Part shown: positions 18,532 through 26,388 of the stretch, piece by piece | Numbering within the stretch: position 1 is the stretch's first letter | Layout: each line of letters begins with the position of its first letter | Notes under the pieces: generated by a model | Told to the model about the DNA's origin: nothing | Seen by the model: only the letters and a program-made list of their open reading frames with translations | Database searches by the model: none | Position numbers and translations under genes: made by a program | From: Pelomonas sp. V22 | GTDB lineage: Bacteria; Pseudomonadota; Gammaproteobacteria; Burkholderiales; Burkholderiaceae_C | Reading direction: 5' to 3' | Assembly (NCBI RefSeq): GCF_030014915.1 | Contig: NZ_JAGIXS010000001.1 | Span: 310,001 to 374,000, forward strand | Length of the DNA stretch: 64,000 bases

Positions 18532-19742
18532 CCCACCATCTCCTCGGAGCGATTCAGGTAGCGATCAAGGCCCGACAGATGGGCCGTCCAGGCGTAAGAC
18601 TTCAGCACGCGCTCGCGGCCGGCCACACCCACGGCGGCAGCCTGGTCTTGTGCATCGAGCAGACGTTCGATGGCGCGAAGGTAGTCGTCCGCCGATTCGG
18701 CCGCGATCAGTTCGGCGCCCTCTTGTACGTCCAGCGCCTCGACACAGCTGCGTGCCGCCACCACCGGACGGGCCATGGCCATGGCCTCCAGCACCTTGTT
18801 CTGCACGCCACGCGCCAGGCGCAGCGGCGCCACGACCACGGCCGCATGCTGCAGCCAGGGCCGCACGTCGGGCACCGTGCCGGTCACGTTGACGACATCG
18901 CTGGCCAGCGCCTGCACGGCCGGCGTGGGGCTGCGGCCCACGATGTGGAAGCGGATCTCGGGACGGCGCTCGCGCAGACGTGGCAGCACCTCGGTGGCGA
19001 ACCACTGCACGGCATCCACGTTCGGCCAGTAGTCCATGGCACCGGTGAAGACGATGGGCACCTCGCCGGCTGCATAGGGCGAGGCACGGCCGGCATCCGG
19101 CTCGAAGAACTGCGCATCGACGCCATTGCAAAGCGCCTCGACCGGCGCCGCAGCGCTCTGCGGCGAGAGCTTGCGGAACAGGGCCACTTCCTTGTCGGTG
19201 ACGAAGAACGAGCAGCGCGCCTTGTTGGCCACGCTGGATTCATAGGCCAGCAACCGCTCGCCTTCGCGCTTGTAGAGCCAGGACAGCGGCCAGCGGTGGG
19301 CGGTGCCGTAGTCGGTCCATTTGGCGGAATCGACGTCGACAAAATCCACGAGCATGGGCAGTTGCGGCAGCGTCTCGGCGTACTGCGCCATCGAGGACGA
19401 GAACACCACGACGGCGTCGATCTGGCCGCTCTCACCCAGTTGCTTCACCCAATCACCGAGGCCGGCATCGCGGTAGTACGGCAGGCTCAGCGCCTCGCCG
19501 TTCAAGAGGCCGCGCAGGCTGGCAATCTTGGCGCGCGAGGGGTGCAGCCGCGCCACATGGGCGCCGGCGCACATGGCACGCACGGTGTCCACATGCTGCT
19601 CGTCGTCAGGGTCATCGACGAAAGTGCCGAGGAAGACGCGGTGCTGCGCCAACAGGTGCTTGAGCAGATGGAAGGAGCGCACCTTGTCGCCCTTGTTGGG
19701 CGGGTAAGGCAGGCGGTGGACGAGCAGCAGGATATTGGCCAT
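18528..19742 (-). CDS. Stp1-type sugar transferase, PEP-CTERM/XrtA-associated
   Basis: A 404-residue GT4-like glycosyltransferase whose start M-A-N-I-L-L-L-V-H-R-L-P-Y-P-P-N-K-G-D-K is the hallmark of the Stp1 subfamily (TIGR03087-type), always found with exosortase A. Other landmarks are F-V-D-V-D-S-A-K-W near 148, F-T-G-A-M-D-Y-W-P-N near 235 and the donor segment L-A-R-G-V-Q-N-K-V-L-E-A-M-A near 320. It lies five bases after femAB and overlaps xrtA by four. Presumed cytoplasmic sugar transfer to the lipid-linked glycan; donor unknown. Confidence 0.92.
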   Translation of the reverse strand: MANILLLVHRLPYPPNKGDKVRSFHLLKHLLAQHRVFLGTFVDDPDDEQHVDTVRAMCAGAHVARLHPSRAKIASLRGLLNGEALSLPYYRDAGLGDWVKQLGESGQIDAVVVFSSSMAQYAETLPQLPMLVDFVDVDSAKWTDYGTAHRWPLSWLYKREGERLLAYESSVANKARCSFFVTDKEVALFRKLSPQSAAAPVEALCNGVDAQFFEPDAGRASPYAAGEVPIVFTGAMDYWPNVDAVQWFATEVLPRLRERRPEIRFHIVGRSPTPAVQALASDVVNVTGTVPDVRPWLQHAAVVVAPLRLARGVQNKVLEAMAMARPVVAARSCVEALDVQEGAELIAAESADDYLRAIERLLDAQDQAAAVGVAGRERVLKSYAWTAHLSGLDRYLNRSEEMVG

Positions 19743-19747
19743 CTGAC

Positions 19748-20794
19748 TCAGCCCAGGCTTCGAACAATCATCGGACCGAGCCAGTTGGCCCAGCTGATCG
19801 GCATGCGGCGCCAGGTCTTGATGAGGAGCTGGTACTTGGCATTGTTCGGGTTGTTCTGCGGAATGGCGTCGCGCTTGTAGAGCTGGTACTCGTAGTTCAG
19901 CGGCGTGGGTTCGAAGCCCCAGTTCTTCTTGAAGCTGTAGGAGCCCGTGCCCTGCTTGCTGCGGCCGTAGTCGAAGACCTTGAGCCCGCGCGCGCAGGCG
20001 CGGCGCATCAGCTCCCAGTACTTGAAGTCGTTGGCGGCGAGATCGCGGGCGCTTTCATCGTCGCCAGCGTAGTAAGGCAGGACCTCGTCGCGGAAGTAGA
20101 AGCTCAAGACCGAGCTTAGCGGGCGGCCATTGGCGTCGGTCACTGTCAGCACCTCGGCATCCTTGCCGAACTCCTTCAGCAAGGCCTCGAACCATCGGCG
20201 CGGCATGGCTGGCGTGCCATGGCGGTGGACGTTGTCGGCATAGAGCGCGAAGAAGCGGCCGGCATCGGCATCGATGTGGCTCTGCAATTCGTTCTTGATG
20301 CCCTTGCGCACCATGGCCCGCTGCTTGCGCGGAATGGCCAGCATGTTGGCCTCTTCCTCGCCAAGGATCTCTTTGCGGAAGGTGACGTAGAGGTCCTGGC
20401 GCGGCCAGTCGGCATTGCGGGCGTTGACCTGGCGCAACTCCAGATGCTCGGCACCGAGCTGGCGGGCGATGCTGCCGGCCTCAGCCTCAAGCGCCTTGGC
20501 CACGTCTTCGTCCTCCGCCACCACGCCGCCATAAACGGCGAACGGCAGCCCCACCAGCGCATGGCCGAACAAGCGGCTCTTCACCTGCGCCAGCGGCAGG
20601 ATGCCGGCGATGCGGCCCTCGCGCTCGACGTAGAGGAAGAAGCAGGCATGGCCCCAGACGTCGCTGATCACACGCTGCCAGCCGGCGCGATGAAAGAAGG
20701 TGGCGGTGCTTTGCGCGAAGACGAACTCGTCCCAGCGCCGCATGCTTTCAGCGTCCTGCGATTGCAGGCGCTTGACGATGAGGCCTGTGCTCAT
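19748..20794 (-). CDS. FemAB-related protein, PEP-CTERM/XrtA-associated
   Basis: A 348-residue protein of two tandem GNAT-like folds, as in FemA/FemB/FemX peptidyltransferases that add amino acids from aminoacyl-tRNA. Typical segments are T-F-F-H-R-A-G-W near residue 33, L-P-F-A-V-Y-G-G near 82, the K-G-I-K-N-E-L basic stretch and F-D-Y-G-R-S-K-Q-G-T-G-S-Y-S-F-K-K near 290. The last is conserved in the exosortase-associated subfamily (TIGR03019-type). What it attaches, and to what, is not known; an aminoacyl or acyl decoration of the polysaccharide or its lipid carrier is possible. It overlaps the deacetylase gene by four bases. Confidence 0.9.
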   Translation of the reverse strand: MSTGLIVKRLQSQDAESMRRWDEFVFAQSTATFFHRAGWQRVISDVWGHACFFLYVEREGRIAGILPLAQVKSRLFGHALVGLPFAVYGGVVAEDEDVAKALEAEAGSIARQLGAEHLELRQVNARNADWPRQDLYVTFRKEILGEEEANMLAIPRKQRAMVRKGIKNELQSHIDADAGRFFALYADNVHRHGTPAMPRRWFEALLKEFGKDAEVLTVTDANGRPLSSVLSFYFRDEVLPYYAGDDESARDLAANDFKYWELMRRACARGLKVFDYGRSKQGTGSYSFKKNWGFEPTPLNYEYQLYKRDAIPQNNPNNAKYQLLIKTWRRMPISWANWLGPMIVRSLG

Positions 20795-21678
20795 CGCGCT
20801 GCAGCTGCAAGCGTTGCAAGCGCCTGGGCGCGGCGCCCCAGGAATATCTCATCCATCCGGCCCCAATCGAAATCGCGCAGCAGTTGGGCGATGCGGCCTT
20901 CCATGCGCTCGATGTTGACGTAGTGGCGGAAGCGGGTCTTGGCGTCGATGCCCTCGACGCGCGGCTGGCCGGCATCGATTTCCCAGGGATGGAAATAGAA
21001 GATCGCCGATTGCTGCTCGGCCTGGTTCACACGGCCCACCATCCAGCGTGAGAGCGCATAGGGCAGCAGGCGGAAGTAGCCACCGCCGCTCGAGGGCAGA
21101 TTGCGGCCCGCGAGGCGCAGCGTGGTCGGCGGAATCTCGAGCAGGCCTTCGCGCACCGGGTAGGCAAAGCGAGGGGCATCGGGCATGCCGTAATGGTCGT
21201 GCTTGACCGGGTAGACGCTGGAGCTGTAGCGATAGCCTTGCTCCAGCAGCACGTCGAAGGCCCAGAGGTTGCCGGTGCCGATGGAAAAGCTGGGCGCGCG
21301 GTAGCCGAGCACGGCCTGGCCACCGATGTCTTCGAGCAGTTGCTTAGCGCGGCCGACGTCGTCAGCGAACTCCTCGCGCGTCAGGTCGCTGGCACGCTGA
21401 TGGCCGTAGCCATGGCTGGCCAGCTCGTGGCCGCCGGCCACGATGTCGCGCACCAGTTGCGGATAGCGCTCGGCCACCCAGCCGAGCGTGAAGAAGGTGG
21501 CCTGCTTGCCCTCCTTCGCCAGCAGGGCCAGGATGCGCTGCACATTGCGCTCGACGCGGCACTCGCGCGAGTCCCAGTCGCTGCGCTTGATGTAGGGCGC
21601 GAAGGCGGAGACCTGGAAGTAGTCTTCCACGTCGATGGTCATCGCATTGCGCGTGCCGCGCTGAGTGGGCATCAACAT
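20791..21678 (-). CDS. XrtA-system polysaccharide deacetylase
   Basis: A 295-residue NodB-fold deacetylase of the PEP-CTERM locus subfamily (TIGR03006-type). M-T-I-D-V-E-D-Y-F-Q-V near residue 13 carries the first metal-site aspartates, S-H-G-Y-G-H near 80 supplies the metal-binding histidines, and R-A-P-S-F-S-I follows near 110. F-Y-F-H-P-W-E-I is the C-terminal catalytic histidine block. The frame extends upstream into the wecB region, but family alignment starts at the ATG at 21678, with an AGGCAG ribosome-like site; the third codon is another ATG. It probably de-N-acetylates the polysaccharide during or after export, which would expose amines. It lies 22 bases after wecB. Confidence 0.9.
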   Translation of the reverse strand: MLMPTQRGTRNAMTIDVEDYFQVSAFAPYIKRSDWDSRECRVERNVQRILALLAKEGKQATFFTLGWVAERYPQLVRDIVAGGHELASHGYGHQRASDLTREEFADDVGRAKQLLEDIGGQAVLGYRAPSFSIGTGNLWAFDVLLEQGYRYSSSVYPVKHDHYGMPDAPRFAYPVREGLLEIPPTTLRLAGRNLPSSGGGYFRLLPYALSRWMVGRVNQAEQQSAIFYFHPWEIDAGQPRVEGIDAKTRFRHYVNIERMEGRIAQLLRDFDWGRMDEIFLGRRAQALATLAAAAR

Positions 21679-21700
21679 CTTGGTCTGCCTGTTTGCTTGC

Positions 21701-22846
21701 TCAGTCGCCCAGCCATTGGTAGAGGTCGGCGGCGATGCGCTCGGCCGTGTGGCCATCCCAGTACTCGGGCACGCGGCCGCGCTTGCCCTGACCAGCAAGG
21801 ATCTCGGCCACGCCGCGCAGGATGGCCTCGCGGTCGAGGCCCACCATGGTGTTGGTGCCCTGCTCCACCGTGATCGGGCGCTCGGTGTTCTCACGCAGCG
21901 TGAGGCAAGGCACGCCGAGAGCGGTGGTTTCTTCCTGCAGGCCGCCGGAGTCGGTCAGCACCAGGGTGGCGCCGCCCATCAGGCCGAGCATTTCAAGGTA
22001 GCCCTGCGGCGGCAGCACAGCCACGCGGGCCGGGTCCAGCAGGTCTTTCAGGCCGAAGCGTTCGATGTTGCTGCGGGTGCGCGGATGCATGGCGAAGACC
22101 AGCGGCAGGTCCTTGGCCACGGTGGCCAACACGTTCAAGAGCGATTTCAGGGTCTCGGCATCGTCCACATTGGACGGGCGATGCAGCGTAACCACGCCAT
22201 AGCCCTTGGGATGCTGAATGAGTGCCGAGTCGAGCTGATGCGCGGCCAGCGTCTCGGCCGGCGAGCGGGCATGCGGGCGGCTGGCTTCCAGCGAGTCGAT
22301 CATCACATTGCCGGCGAAGACCACGCGCTCCTCGGCAATGCCCTCGCGCACGAGGTTGGCCAGCGCGCTGCGCTCGGTCGTGTAGAGGCGGTCGGCCACC
22401 TGGTCGGTCAGGAGGCGGTTGATCTCTTCCGGCATCTTGCGGTCATAGCTGCGCAGGCCGGCTTCGACGTGCGCCACCGGGATGCCCTTCTTGACCGCCA
22501 CCAGGGTGCAGGCCAGCGTCGAATTGACGTCGCCGACCACCAGCACGCAGCTGGGCTTGTGCTCGTCGAGCGCCGGCTCGAAGCGCTTCATCACCTCGGC
22601 CGTTTGCACGGCGTGCGAGCCGGAGCCGACTTCCAGGTTGATGTCGGGCGTGGGCAGGCCCAGGTCGACGAAGAGCTTCTTGCTCATGTCGGTGTCGTAG
22701 TGCTGGCCGGTGTGGACCAGCAGGGCCGGAATCGCCGGCTGGTGTTGGGCCAGGGCGCGCAGGATGGGCGCCATCTTCATGAAATTGGGGCGCGCACCGA
22801 CGATGCACATCACGGGGGCCAGGGTCTTCACGGCTGCTTCGCTCAT
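21701..22846 (-). CDS. wecB: Non-hydrolysing UDP-N-acetylglucosamine 2-epimerase
   Basis: A 381-residue WecB/MnaA-type epimerase that interconverts UDP-GlcNAc and UDP-ManNAc. Motifs are G-A-R-P-N-F-M-K near residue 18, T-G-Q-H-Y-D near 47, V-G-D-V-N-S-T-L-A near 105, H-V-E-A-G-L-R-S near 125 and the E-E-I-N-R-L-L-T-D segment. S-G-G-L-Q-E-E near 295 binds UDP. The start overlaps the ATPase stop by four bases. Together with the TviB-type dehydrogenase it could supply N-acetylmannosaminuronic acid or a related sugar for the glycan (inference). Confidence 0.95.
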   Translation of the reverse strand: MSEAAVKTLAPVMCIVGARPNFMKMAPILRALAQHQPAIPALLVHTGQHYDTDMSKKLFVDLGLPTPDINLEVGSGSHAVQTAEVMKRFEPALDEHKPSCVLVVGDVNSTLACTLVAVKKGIPVAHVEAGLRSYDRKMPEEINRLLTDQVADRLYTTERSALANLVREGIAEERVVFAGNVMIDSLEASRPHARSPAETLAAHQLDSALIQHPKGYGVVTLHRPSNVDDAETLKSLLNVLATVAKDLPLVFAMHPRTRSNIERFGLKDLLDPARVAVLPPQGYLEMLGLMGGATLVLTDSGGLQEETTALGVPCLTLRENTERPITVEQGTNTMVGLDREAILRGVAEILAGQGKRGRVPEYWDGHTAERIAADLYQWLGD

Positions 22847-23919
22847 TCTCGGGTCTCGGTCGTGGTGGGCCGCACGGCCTTCACCAGTTTCTGCAGCAGA
22901 CCCAGGGTCTGCAGATTGATCTTCTCCAGCCGCTGCAGGCTGGCTTCCAGGCGCTGGAAGCGCTCCAGTTGCTGGGCCTGGCTCAGCGCCGTGAGCTCGC
23001 CGTCGAGGCGGCTCATCTCGCTGTCGCGCAGGTCCAGGTCGATCTCGACATCGCCGGTCAGCGAGCTCAGATCATCCAGCTTGCTGGCCGTGGGCTTGAC
23101 CGGCACGGCGGTTTCGGACTCGACGTCACGCAGCACTTCCTGCACATCGGCCAGGGCCAAGTGAGTCTTGCCGGCCATGAAGCCGAGCAGCAGCAGGCGG
23201 TCGCAGAGCGAGTTGATGCGGCGCGGAATGCCCTGGCTGGCCTTGTAGATGGCCGGGAAGGCGTCGGCCTCGAAGGTCGGCTTGCCGGCCGCACCGGCGC
23301 ACTTGAGGCGGTGCTCGATGTAGCGCTGGGTTTCGTCTTCGTCCAGCGGGCCGATGTGGCAAGTGGCTGCCACGCGCTGGCGGAACTGCTCCATCTCGGG
23401 CCGCGCCAGGATGCCGCGGAATTCGGGTTGGCCGACCAGGAAGGTCTGCAAGAGCGACTGGTTGCTGAACTGGAAGTTGGACAGCATGCGCAGTTCCTCG
23501 ACGGCGCGAGCCGAAAGGTTCTGCGCCTCGTCCACAATCAAGAGGCAGCGCTTGCCCAGGCTGACCTGGCTGACGAAAAACGCCTCGAGCGTCATCAGCA
23601 GTTCGGACTTCTGCAGGTCTTTGACGCGCACGCCGAAGGCGGCACCGACCATGCGCAGCGTGTCTTCTGCGTCGAGCTGGGTGGTGACCAGGTTGCCGAT
23701 CACCACATTGCTGCGGTTCAGGCTGTCGAGCAGGCCGCGCAGGAGCGTGGTCTTGCCGGCACCGATCTCACCGGTGATGACGATGAAGCCGTCGTTGCGC
23801 AGCACGCCATAGTCGAGATAGGCCTTGGCACGGCGATGCTGCTTGCTGCCGAAATAGAAATTCGGGTCCGGGCTCAGCTGGAAAGGCTTGCTGCTGAGCC
23901 CGTAGAAGGCTTCGTACAT
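22843..23919 (-). CDS. XrtA-associated secretion ATPase (ExeA-like AAA protein)
   Basis: A 358-residue AAA ATPase starting M-Y-E-A-F-Y-G-L-S-S-K-P-F, as in ExeA/GspA-like proteins and the PEP-CTERM locus ATPase subfamily (TIGR03015-type). Walker A is G-E-I-G-A-G-K-T-T at 50-58 and Walker B L-L-I-V-D-E-A-Q at 126-133, with sensor-type residues after G-Q-P-E-F. The C-terminal 80 residues are rich in charged residues and leucines and look like a coiled coil. It is thought to energise or organise secretion or assembly across the envelope; the exact partner is unknown. It lies five bases after the outer-membrane protein gene. Confidence 0.92.
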   Translation of the reverse strand: MYEAFYGLSSKPFQLSPDPNFYFGSKQHRRAKAYLDYGVLRNDGFIVITGEIGAGKTTLLRGLLDSLNRSNVVIGNLVTTQLDAEDTLRMVGAAFGVRVKDLQKSELLMTLEAFFVSQVSLGKRCLLIVDEAQNLSARAVEELRMLSNFQFSNQSLLQTFLVGQPEFRGILARPEMEQFRQRVAATCHIGPLDEDETQRYIEHRLKCAGAAGKPTFEADAFPAIYKASQGIPRRINSLCDRLLLLGFMAGKTHLALADVQEVLRDVESETAVPVKPTASKLDDLSSLTGDVEIDLDLRDSEMSRLDGELTALSQAQQLERFQRLEASLQRLEKINLQTLGLLQKLVKAVRPTTTETRE

Positions 23920-23924
23920 GGCGG

Positions 23925-25457
23925 CTACTGAAACTGCTGGGTGAGGGTGGCGGTCACGGCGTTCTCGCGATAGGACTTCTGTTCGCTGCTGAAACGCGCG
24001 TGGCGCAGGCTGATCGAATAGGACAGGCGCTGCCCCAGCTGGCCGTTGACGCTGGTCAGCAGGGTCTTGAGGTCGGTCGTCAGGACGGTGGTGCTGCTGC
24101 TGGTCTGCTGATCTGCGGCACTCACGCTGACCGAAGTGGTTTGACTCAGCTTGTGCGAGAGGCTGAGTGCCCCCGAGCGCTGACGCAGCACGCCGCCACC
24201 GCTCAGGTCATCGCTGACATTGCTGAACGGGTCGAGCCGGCGGGTCTTGGCCTGGCTGAGCGTCAGCGTGGCCGTGCTGCGCAGGCCCAGCAGCGAGAAG
24301 GCGCCGGTCTGCGAACGGGTCAGGCTGGCCGCGCCGGACAGAAAGCCGCTGTTGGCAATGGCGTCGGCGCTGAGGCCGCTTGACAGCAGGAAGGCGCGCA
24401 CCATCAGGTCGCGCTTGATGGGGTCGGGTTCCTGCGCCGTGAAGATGGCGTCGTAGAGCGCGTAATTGGTCTGGCGCGTACCGCCACCGACCGCGCCGGG
24501 GCCGTTGACGGCCTGGCTGTCGGAGTAGCGCCAAGACGAACGCAACATGCGATGGTTGAAACTCAACGAATGCGAGTTGCCATAGTGGTGGCGGCGCCAG
24601 TCGGCGTTCAGCTGCGTACGCTCGGTAGGCGTCCAGTCCGCACCCAGGCTGTAGGTGTTGCTGGTGACCTGGTCGAGCGTGATGAAGTTGCTGCGCTCCT
24701 TGCCGGCCTGCAGATTCAGGCCGAGGTCCATGTCGGGCCGGTAGCGCAGGCCCAGCATGCCGCTGTCGGTCGAGGTGGTGCGGGCGAGGCCGGACCCCTT
24801 GGCGCGCGATGCCTGGGCCGAGAAGTTCCAGTTGATGATGCGCTCGGCGCCCCCCAGGCCTTCCAGATTGAACGCGGCCTGGCCGCTGCGACCGTCGCCG
24901 AGGACGGAGTCCTTGACCCGGGTTTCGGTACCCGAAACGCTGGCGTCGTAGTTGGCCAGGCCAGCCAGCACACCGCGCAAGCGCGGTGCGATGGTCAGCG
25001 ATGCCATCTGCGATTGGTTGGGGTTGCTCACATAGGAACTGACCGACTGTTCGGCGGCAAAGGCGGAGCGCGCCTGCTGGCCCAGCGAGGCCCGCATGTC
25101 AATGAGAAAACGGCCCTCAAGCAGGGCCGCACTTGCCTGCGAGAGCAGCCGGTGCTGCACCCGGTCGGCATAGGAGGTGCGGTAGTACATCAGCCCGTCC
25201 ATCGAGTAGTCGAGCGATCCCCGCAGCATGCCGGTATTGCTGCGCACCGTGAGCCCCGGCGAGACCATGCCGATCACGGCCTTGTCCTTGGCGCCGCTGT
25301 TCAGACCGATGTTGTCGGTCACGGTGCCGCTCATGCTCAGCGAAGGCTTGATGCTGAGGCCACGGCGATCAGCACCGCCGTCATCGCTCTGCCCCCAGGC
25401 CAAGCCGGTCGCGCCGAGCAGCAGCAGCGCCTGGACCAGGCGGCTCACGGCCGGCAT
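23925..25457 (-). CDS. PEP-CTERM system-associated outer-membrane beta-barrel protein
   Basis: A 510-residue protein, if started at the ATG at 25457. That start follows a GGACAAGG-like ribosome site and gives a good signal peptide (a basic start, then an ALLLLGATGLAWG core). A longer form from 25493 would overlap the kinase gene. The mature part is rich in alternating polar/hydrophobic stretches such as S-L-D-Y-S-M-D-G-L-M-Y-Y and N-W-N-F-S-A-Q-A-S-R and ends T-A-T-L-T-Q-Q-F-Q, with a terminal aromatic residue, as expected for an outer-membrane barrel. It matches the exosortase-locus family TIGR03016 in length and position between the tyrosine kinase and ATPase genes. Its role is unknown; it may be the outer-membrane exit or anchor. 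Confidence 0.85.
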   Translation of the reverse strand: MPAVSRLVQALLLLGATGLAWGQSDDGGADRRGLSIKPSLSMSGTVTDNIGLNSGAKDKAVIGMVSPGLTVRSNTGMLRGSLDYSMDGLMYYRTSYADRVQHRLLSQASAALLEGRFLIDMRASLGQQARSAFAAEQSVSSYVSNPNQSQMASLTIAPRLRGVLAGLANYDASVSGTETRVKDSVLGDGRSGQAAFNLEGLGGAERIINWNFSAQASRAKGSGLARTTSTDSGMLGLRYRPDMDLGLNLQAGKERSNFITLDQVTSNTYSLGADWTPTERTQLNADWRRHHYGNSHSLSFNHRMLRSSWRYSDSQAVNGPGAVGGGTRQTNYALYDAIFTAQEPDPIKRDLMVRAFLLSSGLSADAIANSGFLSGAASLTRSQTGAFSLLGLRSTATLTLSQAKTRRLDPFSNVSDDLSGGGVLRQRSGALSLSHKLSQTTSVSVSAADQQTSSSTTVLTTDLKTLLTSVNGQLGQRLSYSISLRHARFSSEQKSYRENAVTATLTQQFQ

Positions 25458-25473
25458 GCACAAGCCTTGTCCG

Positions 25474-26388
25474 TCATTCAGACTTGGCGTCATTGCCATA
25501 TCCGTAGCCATAACCATAGCCATAACCGTAGCCATAGCTGCCTTCGGAGCTGGCATGGGCCTGGTTGAGCAGCATCATCTTGACCGGGCAGGTCTCGATG
25601 CTGGCCAACGCCTGCTGGACGGCGCCCTGCAGCGTCTTGTCGGCATGGACGACGATGACGATCTGGCCCATGTGGGAGGCCAGCACGCGCGACTCGGTGG
25701 TCAGCAGCAGCGGCGGCGAATCGAAGATGATGATGCGGTCAGGGTAGCGCTTGGCCATGTCAGCCAGCAGAGCCGTCATGGCATCGCTGGCCAGCAGCTC
25801 GGTGGCGCGCGGATGCGGCGTGCCACTGGGCAGGATGGTCAGCTTGTCGACGTTGGTGCGCAGCAGCACATCGGCCATGTCGACCTGGTTTTCCAGCACG
25901 TCCAGCAGGCCGGGGCCTTGCGGCAGGCCCAGCATGCGCAGCACCGAGGGACGCGCCACGTCGGCATCGACCAGCATCACGGTGTTGTCGAGTTCGGCGG
26001 CAATGCTCAGCGCCAGGTTCAGCGAAGTGAAGCTCTTGCCCTCGCCGGCCAGCGCGCTGGTGACCATGATCAGGTTGCCGTGCTCCAGCTTGTCGGCGCC
26101 CTTGCCCATCGCGTTCTTGATCAGCGGGCGCTTGATGACGCGGTACTGGTCGGCGATGAAGGTACGCGGCGCCGTCGGCACCAGGAAGCCCTGGGCACCC
26201 AGGGCCACCAGGTCGAGCTCGACACGTTTGGACTGCACGGCCGGTGCTTCGGGCTCAGCGGAAGGCAGCGTGGGCGGCAGGTCGGGCGACGTCGGCGCTT
26301 GTATCGGGGCGTCCGGCAGCACCACGCCGGCCTGACGGAGCTGTTCCAGCCGTTGTGCTGCTTGTTCGATCAGGCTGCTCATGCTCAA
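25474..26388 (-). CDS. Exopolysaccharide tyrosine autokinase (BY-kinase)
   Basis: A 304-residue cytoplasmic tyrosine kinase of the Wzc/CapB type, PEP-CTERM locus subfamily (TIGR03018-type). The Walker A motif A-L-A-G-E-G-K-S-F (112-120), Walker A' V-M-L-V-D-A-D-V-A-R-P (137-147) and Walker B I-I-I-F-D-S-P-P are intact. The tail is a run of seven Tyr-Gly pairs and should be the autophosphorylated tyrosine cluster. It overlaps the Wzz-type gene by four bases; that protein is the expected membrane activator. Cycles of tail phosphorylation usually set the length and amount of polysaccharide. Confidence 0.95.
   Translation of the reverse strand: MSMSSLIEQAAQRLEQLRQAGVVLPDAPIQAPTSPDLPPTLPSAEPEAPAVQSKRVELDLVALGAQGFLVPTAPRTFIADQYRVIKRPLIKNAMGKGADKLEHGNLIMVTSALAGEGKSFTSLNLALSIAAELDNTVMLVDADVARPSVLRMLGLPQGPGLLDVLENQVDMADVLLRTNVDKLTILPSGTPHPRATELLASDAMTALLADMAKRYPDRIIIFDSPPLLLTTESRVLASHMGQIVIVVHADKTLQGAVQQALASIETCPVKMMLLNQAHASSEGSYGYGYGYGYGYGYGNDAKSE
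25495..25536 (-). repeat. Hexanucleotide repeat coding the Tyr-Gly tail of the autokinase
   Basis: Seven imperfect copies of a six-base unit (GCCATA and variants on the plus strand; TAT/TAC-GGN on the coding strand) encode (Tyr-Gly)7. The synonymous variation (two TAC codons and three different Gly codons) lowers the chance of slippage but does not remove it. Confidence 0.9.
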
